Assembly (NCBI GenBank): GCA_036971615.1
Contig: JAYKKR010000028.1
Location: 124,001-188,000, forward strand
Direction of reading: 5' to 3'
Source: Amyloporia xantha
Lineage: Eukaryota; Basidiomycota; Agaricomycetes; Polyporales; Adustoporiaceae
Length of the DNA: 64,000 nt
A program made the translations under genes and the position numbers. This document shows, in pieces, positions 58,601-64,000 of this stretch (position 1 is its first letter; each line of letters begins with the position of its first letter). The notes beneath the pieces are model-generated. The model saw nothing but the letters and a program-made list of their open reading frames with translations, did not search any database and had not been told where the DNA came from.

Positions 58601-61600
58601 CCTGGTCACAACGCATTCAATCGGTTACTATCCATTCCTGGGGTAAGTGAGACAAACTCTGTTTAACAGTCCGAAGAGACTGATGTCCATTCAGGTCAAG
58701 GAGAAACTGGGGCTCTCTTACGACAATACAAGAGCTCTCCACCAAATAGTCGACAGCATACCTGATAGGGCTGGCCAATGGCATGTCAAGCACCTCACAT
58801 TTCAAGATCGCCCACATGAAATTCATACAATCCGTTATCGTCACATTCTAGCTGCCATTCGCTCTTTGTGGGGAGACCCATCGCTCTCAAAATACATCGT
58901 ATATCGTCCCAAGAAAGTATTCTCCGATGCATCAAGGGAGAATAGGATATACAATGAGATGTGGACAGGTAGTTGGTGGCACGCGGTCCAGGTAAGTCAG
59001 CAGTATGTATATATCAAAACTGGTTTGTTTAAGCTGTCTTGCAGAGTCGCTTACCCCCTGGGGCTACGTTGGCCCCTCTTATTATCGCTACCGACAAAAC
59101 CCAGCTCACTCAGTTCACTGGAGGCAAGTCGGCCTATCCAGTCTATCTGACGCTGGGCAATCTTCCAAAATCTGTGCGACGCAAGCCTTCCCTCCATGCA
59201 TGTGTCTTGCTGGGGTATCTTTCGGTGGACAAAATCACAAGAGAGAAGCTTACGCAACAGGAACAGCGAGCACGTAATCAACGCCTGTTCCACGAGTCGA
59301 TGCGGGTCATTTTGGAGCCCTTGTTGGAAGCAGGGAAGCATGGCGTCGAAATGACTGGAGGAGATGGAGCAACGCGAAAGGTCTTTCCCATCATTGCTGC
59401 TTATGTTGCCGACTACCCAGAGCAATGCTTGGTGACGTGTTCAAAATACGGAACATGTCCCAAGTGTCGCTGTCCTGCTAGCGATCTGGGAAACCCAAAG
59501 GCGCATCCTCTTCGCACGCAAGCTTGGACACTGGAAGTCATTCAGGAGGCGAGGAAAGCTACAGAGAGTGTGGCTCAGTTTCACAAGATATGCATGGAGC
59601 AAGACGTCTCAGGAAGTGTTTACAAACCTTTCTGGCATGGATTCCCTCACACCGACATTCACCTGTCTATCACCCCGATGTACTCCACCAGCTTTATCAA
59701 GGTGTCTTCAAGCATCTTGTGAATTGGTGCACACGCATCATGAGCGCTGAAGAATTGGACTATCGTATTCGCTCACTTCCTCCTGCGTATGGTGCTCGCC
59801 ATTTCAAGAATGGCATTTCGGCACTATCTCAGATATCTGGTACAGAGCGAAAGCAGATGGCCAAGATTCTGCTGGGATGTCTTGTCGGAGTGTTCCCCAA
59901 GAAAGCTCTCCTTGCCTGTCGCGCGCTGTTGGACTTCATTTATCTTGCTCAGTACAGCACACACGACGACATTACTCTGGGCTATTTGCAAGACGCGTTG
60001 GACACGTTTCAAAAACAAGTCCTATTTCATCGACACCGGCGTACGCGAAGACATGAACATCCCCAAGTTCCATTCTCTCATGCACTATATTCAGTCGATT
60101 CGCATGCTGGGCACAACCGACAATTACAACACAGAAATGTTCGAACGTCTGCATATTGACTTTGCGAAGGAGGGCTGGCGCGCTTCCAATCACAGAGACG
60201 AATTCCCTCAAATGACTCTCTGGCTGTCTCGCCAGGAAAAGATGGCCGCATTCCAGAACTTCATCACCTGGAAGGAGTCTTTGCAACCACCTTCAGATGC
60301 CCGCCAAACCGCTTTGAAGTCTAAAGGGAGTGGACTGGCTATTTCTCTGCCGAAATTCCCCACTCAGTCCAGGAAACCTATTGCGCATATAGAGCATCAA
60401 CACCATGCTCCAGGTTTCTCACTCCGCCTCAAAGAGTATCTCAATTCCTTGCTACAGCATTCTATTTCCAACAGAAATGCGATTCTACACAGTCTTCCAT
60501 TTGATCGCCTCGACATCTACCACACTCTCAAATTTCATCCTCCTAATCTTGAAGACGGAGAAGAGGAATGTGATGTCCTCAAGGCAGTTCCATCCACCAG
60601 TCAAAATGCTGGACGTTTTGATACGGCTGTCATTTTACACAATGAAGATGCCGAATCAACAGGGCTAGAAGGTGAGACATATACATCATTGATATTAACC
60701 GATTCTAATCAAGCTTTAAAGGAACACGTATTGGACGGCTTCGAGTTATTTTCAAATTGCCAGAACATCTGGACAATGCAAATGCACCATCGTTTTGGCC
60801 CAAATGTCCGCTGGCCTATGTGGAATGGTATACTAATCTGAAACCGGCTGCAGAGCCTGCTCACAATATGTATGTTGTGAAACAGCTGCTTAGACCAGAT
60901 GGATCTCCTGCGGGTGCAATTATTCCTCTCACCAGTATCCGTCAGAGCTGTATGTTGATTCCAAACTATGGTAATAAGGCTCAACCCGACTTGACAAAGG
61001 AAAATGTCTTAGATACGTCTTCTAGCTTTTTTTTGAATAGTTGGACGTCTTTGTATACATACAAAACCATCTGGTAATAATATCCTGCTTTGTAAGACCG
61101 TGAGAGACCCTCAGAGCAGTTATAGAAGTGCGCATACCTCCCAGAGCACATGAGAGTGACTGAGGCTACTCGCAATTGCTCTGAGCTAACCTTATGTGCT
61201 CTGAGAAATCCGCATTATCTGAGAGTAATCTAGAGTACCCTAGAGAAAAAGTGTTTTTCCTGATGGATTAACCACACACAGCGCGACAGTCTTGCGAACC
61301 TTGGCGAGATTGTGCTCGCCCGCGGGGGGAAGGAGGTGAGGTTGCCGCAGATTATCCATGCCGCGGTCGCGCACACACGGTTCGATGTCGAGTGGGACCT
61401 CGACATTCACAAGCTGGCCGCGGTACCAATCGCGTATAAAGTGGCGCCGCCTCCTGAGGAAATCCTATCCTCGGAGCACCACCTCGACACAATCTGGTGG
61501 GAGTGGCCCGACCGCGACGACGACAATCCGGAGTGGTGGGATTCACCTACATTGGTAGGTTCATGTGTTTCAAATATCACATTGTCCTCGTTGTTCTGAC

Positions 61601-61776
61601 ATTGCAATTTTCAGGAGCTCATCGACAGGGAGACCGCAGAGGCGGATCAAGTCAAAATCACGATTGACCACTCCGAAGGCGGCCAATACATTGCGGCCAG
61701 AATGCTCGCGCTGCAGGAGGGAGGCAATGCGAGGGGCACGCGCATGCTGTATGCAATTCGGGAGGAGGTTCCCTGA
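49628..61776 (+). CDS. Small unnamed gene D2, intron occupied by the Plavaka element
   Basis: Exon 1 49,628-49,828 (MSSVLPAQMSAQ, then FRYRAWRMEQAIRRLNERI) ends at a GT that opens an intron now about 11.45 kb long. Exon 2 61,282-61,554 begins RDSLANLGEIVLARGGKEV and contains IWWEWPDRDDDNPEWW. Exon 3 61,615-61,776 ends REEVP. Phases match at both junctions, giving 67 + 91 + 53 residues. D1 and D2 start codons are 1,504 bp apart, and their 5' flanks align (48,006-48,110 with 49,509-49,620), so this is a tandem duplication. Whether such a long intron is still spliced is unknown; the coding parts look intact. Confidence 0.75.
49872..50345. repeat. Left subterminal region of the Plavaka element
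   Basis: Many short AGAG/CTCAGAG motifs, including GAGCAGACTCAGAGCAATCT near 50,010. An internal near-duplication (CTCCAATCACTTCAAGGCTG / CTACAATCACTTCAAGGGTA) lies at about 50,061 and 50,105. Probable transposase-binding region; no gene. Confidence 0.7.
50346..52292 (-). CDS. DUF6532-like protein carried by the Plavaka element
   Basis: Start ATG 52,292 (MTATRRSSRKNGTQDKD), stop 50,346. A disordered Ser/Lys-rich N-terminus is followed by KEKALLKKLQAKSNGAAAAL. Introns at about 51,958-52,008, 51,740-51,795 and 51,559-51,611 lead into acidic segments. The conserved part begins DFPSDIRSLANLAKACTREA and continues RGELKSKSKLKIAGHYGI, then KVDRQQPFCHPIITDMISQQ, WFGKGKADAQAYKKM, and across an intron TVTAVECAIMEFETG. 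That order (PFxHP.., WF.., TAVECAxxEx.TG) matches the basidiomycete DUF6532 domain as I know it. No biochemical function is established. C-terminal exon joins below 50,660 are uncertain. It starts 74 bp from the end of the upstream TET/JBP gene, on the same strand. Confidence 0.65.
52366..55620 (-). CDS. TET/JBP-type dioxygenase, long form, carried by the Plavaka element
   Basis: Long multi-exon gene, ATG 55,620 (MAGGTPDSLELSDSDLAVLI). The N-terminal half is mostly disordered, with a basic stretch PPPKRHKPRKSN near 55,010. Middle exons read DVWQLG-type text, ILQECGLPTEIDCRDLD, then TFAGLTRNRALWASCLVPVN and RTLFDFDAPANRHIPYPTGN. Next come MMAFIACDMPQNMRESL, CLHFSWYARN and RRANASHTNHQQFGAYVSKE. 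The catalytic exon reads HPFSGFVLNINVATNAHRDV (HxD) and DFEGGELCLVEAGLVLPLQN. It continues GDLVVFLSKRLTHFNLHFKG (distal His) and CRASMVLHSD (2-oxoglutarate Arg), with the stop at 52,366. All four key residues are visible. The architecture differs from the KDZ-linked gene at 42,965-44,220. Several joins are uncertain. Predicted nuclear DNA-modifying enzyme. Confidence 0.82.
55055..55346. repeat. 146-bp tandem duplication inside the TET/JBP gene
   Basis: GAGAGGGAGTGCTAGA starts at 55,055 and again at 55,201. The copies share the exon end, the intron (AACTTACG..TAGTAGCATAGAATAC when read on the plus strand) and flanking bases, with few differences. This duplicates one small exon (ARMRSSTPSRT-type versus ARMHSSTPSQT) with its splice sites. 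Confidence 0.85.
55704..55761. repeat. Perfect 58-bp palindrome
   Basis: Arms 55,704-55,732 and 55,733-55,761 are exact reverse complements with no spacer, centred on TCGCGA. It begins GCCTTCCCAAAATGGGTGCC. It lies 84 bp upstream of the TET/JBP start codon, so it is probably in the promoter or 5' UTR. It can form a cruciform or, if transcribed, a 29-bp hairpin. Confidence 0.95.
55762..58009. repeat. Low-complexity GC-skewed spacer between TET/JBP and transposase
   Basis: From about 56,110 to 57,560 the plus strand is pyrimidine-rich, with units such as TCTCGCCCCGCCGTCGATC and CGTTCTCGCCCGACAAA. These are arranged in two larger blocks, each ending in CGCTCACCGTC then a GAGGGGAGGGAGAAGGG purine run (near 56,805 and 57,365). 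Long Pro/Arg/Ser ORFs (up to 502 codons on plus) result from the repeat and are rejected as genes. As the shared 5' region of two divergent genes it probably contains both promoters. Confidence 0.75.
57907..57926. repeat. Perfect 20-bp palindrome upstream of the transposase
   Basis: ACTAGATTACGTAATCTAGT is self-complementary and sits 84 bp before the transposase ATG. The other palindrome (55,704-55,761) lies the same distance from its own gene's start, a coincidence or a shared promoter feature. Candidate dimeric protein-binding site. Confidence 0.7.
58010..61077 (+). pseudogene. Plavaka transposase (CMC/CACTA type) with two frameshifts
   Basis: ATG 58,010; a C2H2-like finger CPACGRSFATRKSCNMHMSR at residues ~9-28, then acidic linkers. 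Plavaka signatures follow: FHPFASELDWRIANWMVKDN and HNAFNRLLSIPG. Introns at 58,643-58,694, 58,992-59,044 and 60,672-60,721 keep frame. Core: NEMWTGSWWHAVQ, LAPLIIATDKTQLTQFTGGK, AYPVYLTLGNLPKSVRRKPS, CSKYGTCPKCRCPASDLGNP, FPHTDIHLSITP / DVLHQLYQGVFKHLVNWCTR, FHSLMHYIQSIRMLGTTDNY, NTEMFERLHIDFAKEGWRAS. The C-terminus reads LAYVEWYTNLKPAAEPAHNM and SIRQSCMLIPNYG, ending YKTIW (stop at 61,077). One-base shifts at about 59,678 (C-run) and 60,013 (A-run) break the frame. All other blocks are intact, so it is a recently inactivated copy or carries homopolymer assembly errors. Confidence 0.9.
61085..61262. repeat. Right subterminal region and end of the Plavaka element
   Basis: Holds CCTCAGAGCAGTT, CTCTGAGCTAACC, GTGCTCTGAGAAATC and CTGAGAGTAATC, the same CTCAGAG family as the left end. 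It terminates in GTTTTTCCTG, the complement of the left CAGGAAAAAC. Confidence 0.8.
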
Positions 61777-61839
61777 TTTGCTGCTTCGTTCACTCCCGCG
61801 GATATTCCGCCATTGGTCGCGTAGTCTCCCTCATGTGTA

Positions 61840-62040
61840 GAAATGCAAATATATACGTATTGTGATGGTCGCGAGATAGTTACAACATTGACGTACGGGA
61901 GCGTCAAGCGTAAGCCTGTCGTGGGCGCATTTTCCCTCAAGAGGTGCACTACTGTAACGCGCGAAGGCTGTCCGAGTTTGTGTCCAATCGTCGCGACAAA
62001 GGTGTCGGGCGGGATGTGTTTGCAAAAATAGCCTTTGTGA
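61840..62040 (-). CDS. Possible convergent gene J2 (fragment)
   Basis: A minus-strand frame reading HIPPDTFVATIGHKLGQPSR then GLRLTLPYVNVVTISRPSQY lies just beyond the D2 stop, as J1 does beyond D1. The weak resemblance (D-x-(F/Y), G(H/R)xLG) suggests the duplicated unit was a D-J convergent pair. Limits and start are unknown. Confidence 0.3.
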
Positions 62041-62339
62041 GCCTTTATTAACTGAGGTATTTTGAGTGTTTCTCCCAGTCAATAGCTAGGGGCATATAAT
62101 GTGAATCTCCCGCACAGGGAATGTAAGGATATCAGCCAATTCTGAAAGCAAGTGTCGCGGCGACGCGGGAAGCCGGAGGGTGTCAACAGCGAAATTGCAC
62201 GGGTCGACTTGAAAGTGGATAGGAGCCCAGTGGCTGAGGCAGGCACCCCGCGAGCAATTGTCGCGAGTGAACGGCAAACATTGTCGCGGGCAGAAGCAAG
62301 TAGGTTCTGTGCTGCTGTCATGACCTTCAGAGAGCAGCT

Positions 62340-62440
62340 TTCTAGTGCCTTGGAGGATTCGGTCGCGGATGCAAGTTCGCGGTGGATTTCTGAAGTGTCG
62401 CGGTGGATTTCGGACGTGTCGCGGTGGATTCCTCACCTAT
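62340..62440. repeat. Short TCGCGGTGGATTTC repeats
   Basis: TCGCGGTGGATT(T/C)C occurs three times within about 70 bp (from about 62,377). Related CCCCGCGAGCAATTGTCGCG strings lie just upstream, part of the CGCG-rich composition of this cluster. Confidence 0.7.
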
Positions 62441-62501
62441 GCAGTTGCGTCGTTTACAATCACACGACTTGTAAAGATTGAGTTAGCTAATATATTTCAT
62501 G

Positions 62502-62520
62502 TGGGACTGTTGAAGTCCCA
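62502..62520 (-). terminator. Hairpin downstream of the second Zn2Cys6/coiled-coil gene
   Basis: Read on the minus strand this is the same 19-mer TGGGACTTCAACAGTCCCA found after the paralogue at 38,474-38,492, here about 193 bp past the stop. Confidence 0.5.
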
Positions 62521-62712
62521 TTCTGTTGCGGCTGGGCGATACGTATATGCTAAAACTACAGCGGCTACTCTACGGACAGTCCGCGACACCCTGATACCCT
62601 CCGCGGCTTCGCTCCTCACTGTGGTCCTCCTGCGCCCTTGTTGAGGGTCGAGCCGAAGGCATTTCCGCAAGCGCGTGCGCCCGCGCTGCTGTCTTGCGAG
62701 CTCCCAGATGCA

Positions 62713-64000
62713 CTACTTTGAGTAGGCGTGAAAGGGGGCCGCGGTGGGGGTATGTACGGGGAACAGGGGCCCGGGCCTGAAGGCGTGCGTCCTAGCCACA
62801 TCATTGAGCTGCCTGCGCATCTCCTCCATCTCACCTGCATATCCGTTGATCTGCGCGGAAATGGCGCTCAGGGATGCTTCGACTGAAAACGCGTCCAGGC
62901 TCTGCTGCATCTTCTTCACCTCCTCGCGAAGGTTGACAACAGAGTCGCGAAGCTCTGCAGGCTCGACGGCGTTGAGGGTGTCCGCGAGCACTTTAATGCG
63001 CTGGCTCGAGGACTCCACAATCGTTCCCAGCGTGTTGTAGTTGCTGCCCAGCGTCCTCACGTACTTGTCCATGCCATTATGGCGCTCCTCGAGCTGCTTG
63101 ATCCGTGCCTGCAGATTACCTCCTGTCGCAATCTCGACCTCGGAAAGCCGCTTGGAAAGAGACGAGATCTTCGAGTTCACGGGAGCCACTGCATCCTTGA
63201 TGCGGTCTTTGGAATATCCCTGCAGCTTCACGGATGCGTCTTCCAACACGCTGCGGATCTCCACCCTCGAAGCCAATGACGGCAGCTCGTGGTCGAGCTC
63301 ATCGTCCAGTGAAGCAAACTTGTCCTCGAGAGCACGAACCGCTTTCTGGAGCTGCCGTGCCTGGAGGCGCTCCTTCGCGGCCAACTCTCGCTCCTTCGCT
63401 GCTAACTTTCGTTCCTTCGCGGCTAGTTCTCGCGGCTCGGCATCCCACTCCATGTCGCGATCGCTGGGGTGAACACTGCCGTGAGTGTCGTTCTCGAGCT
63501 CGTCGACTTCCTCTTCCTGCTCTTCGTCAGGCTCATTAGCGTTCAGTTTGCTGAAGGTGATCTGAGATTTCCGCGACGAGCTCGCGTTGCGCGAAGGGGG
63601 TTGCCCAACGCCCGGTGTCTTCGCGACGGGCGCCCGACTGGGTCCTGGATTCGCCGGGGCTGTCAACCCTTCTCGCTCCACGTCAATGGGGGGTGGGGTG
63701 GGTTTCAACCTCGGGTCGCGCTTTGCCCTCTTGCTCTTCGGCAGCGCTTGCACGACTTTGGGTGTGGTCATAGTCGCGGACGTCTTAGGTCCGGGCGCCT
63801 TCGTCAAGTTCACCTTGTACACCTCGTACAACTGCCCATCGGGAAGGACATTGTGGCCCTTTTCATCTTGATGCAAAAAGCCTGCATCGCGCGAGTAGAC
63901 CGTGTTGGTCGGTGGCTTGATGCCATCCTTGATGCATTGCTGGGCGTACTCCTGGAATGCTGTCGCGGTTTCCGTGACATTCTTGCGGCCGCTGATTGCC
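62713..64000 (-). CDS. Coiled-coil protein paralogue, 5' end outside the window
   Basis: The frame is open from the window edge (64,000) to the stop at 62,713-62,715, about 428 codons with no interruption. The first visible residues, AISGRKNVTETATAFQEYAQ and VYSRDAGFLHQ, align with KAITGHQTATDTAKAFQEYA and VWVKDLGFLHQ in the 32,381-38,420 gene. The Zn2Cys6 cluster would therefore lie just beyond the edge. A KERELAAKERK heptad repeat (about 63,370-63,430) and a long coiled coil follow. The tail SLSAISAQINGYAGEMEEMR matches SLDTISAQIDGYAGQMEGIR in the other copy. It differs at the extreme C-terminus. No frameshift is seen, so this may be the functional member. Confidence 0.8.
   Translation of the reverse strand, partial: AISGRKNVTETATAFQEYAQQCIKDGIKPPTNTVYSRDAGFLHQDEKGHNVLPDGQLYEVYKVNLTKAPGPKTSATMTTPKVVQALPKSKRAKRDPRLKPTPPPIDVEREGLTAPANPGPSRAPVAKTPGVGQPPSRNASSSRKSQITFSKLNANEPDEEQEEEVDELENDTHGSVHPSDRDMEWDAEPRELAAKERKLAAKERELAAKERLQARQLQKAVRALEDKFASLDDELDHELPSLASRVEIRSVLEDASVKLQGYSKDRIKDAVAPVNSKISSLSKRLSEVEIATGGNLQARIKQLEERHNGMDKYVRTLGSNYNTLGTIVESSSQRIKVLADTLNAVEPAELRDSVVNLREEVKKMQQSLDAFSVEASLSAISAQINGYAGEMEEMRRQLNDVARTHAFRPGPLFPVHTPTAAPFHAYSK

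Larger units (their letters stand above)
49872..61262. mobile_element. Plavaka (CACTA/CMC-type) transposon, 11.4 kb
   Basis: The ends are short inverted repeats: CAGGAAAAAC at 49,872 and GTTTTTCCTG ending at 61,262, flanked by a 2-bp AT duplication (49,870-49,871 and 61,263-61,264). Removing it restores an ordinary short intron in gene D2. Subterminal zones (to about 50,230 and from about 61,085) are rich in CTCAGAG/CTCTGAG, as expected for CACTA elements. Cargo: a DUF6532-like gene and a TET/JBP-like gene on the minus strand, and the Plavaka transposase on the plus strand, divergent from a repeat-rich centre. Basidiomycete TET/JBP genes are known to travel with KDZ and Plavaka elements. Confidence 0.9.

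Noticed and set aside
61352..61607. Minus-strand ORFs over the D2 second exon
   Set aside because: They are antisense shadows of exon 2, whose plus-strand frame is conserved with D1.

Overview
The window looks like a transposon-packed accessory region of a mushroom-forming basidiomycete (Agaricomycetes). This is inferred from three things: short GT-AG introns of about 45-60 bp, Plavaka and KDZ (Kyakuja-Dileera-Zisupton) transposases, and two genes with a TET/JBP-type 2-oxoglutarate/Fe(II) dioxygenase domain, a combination known from basidiomycete genomes. I see no housekeeping gene. Nearly every recognisable gene belongs to a mobile element or to cargo travelling with one, and many carry frameshifts.

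Layout. (1) 1-3,776: an 87-bp tandem repeat, then sequence with only one or two weak gene relics. (2) 3,777-24,208: a giant element bounded by 92-bp terminal inverted repeats (TIRs, 91/92 identical), with AT-rich subterminal zones full of ATTATCC motifs. It carries a broken KDZ transposase (14,269-17,933, +) and three unnamed cargo genes on the minus strand (5,066-7,191; 7,660-9,176; 9,233-11,322). A 3,265-bp fold-back-like element (18,536-21,800) is nested in it. (3) 24,209-30,240: mostly empty, with a 579-bp miniature TIR element (27,500-28,078) holding a tRNA-like sequence, and an 86-bp tandem repeat. (4) About 30,240 to the window end: a second KDZ-type cluster, dense in the pentamer CGCGA. 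It holds a Zn2Cys6/coiled-coil gene (32,381-38,420), a paralogue of the first cluster's 5,066-7,191 gene (38,811-42,514), a TET/JBP-like dioxygenase (42,965-44,220) facing a second broken KDZ transposase (44,301-47,865), a tandem pair of small genes (48,124-48,888 and 49,628-61,776), and a truncated paralogue of the Zn2Cys6/coiled-coil gene at the window edge (62,713-64,000).

Two later insertions break up this second cluster. A second, nearly identical copy of the fold-back-like element (34,969-38,217, 8-bp target duplication) splits the Zn2Cys6/coiled-coil gene. An 11.4-kb Plavaka (CACTA/CMC-type) element (49,872-61,262) sits in an intron of the second small gene. It brings its own transposase (58,010-61,077), a second and different TET/JBP-like gene (52,366-55,620) and a DUF6532-like gene (50,346-52,292).

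Working picture (inference): two unrelated transposase classes, KDZ and Plavaka, each travel with their own oxidative DNA-modification gene. One KDZ companion family recurs in both KDZ clusters, which points to a role in the element's life cycle. The order of events is KDZ insertions, then decay of their ORFs, then fold-back and Plavaka insertion. Exon limits below were read by eye from splice sites and frame continuity and should be treated as approximate.
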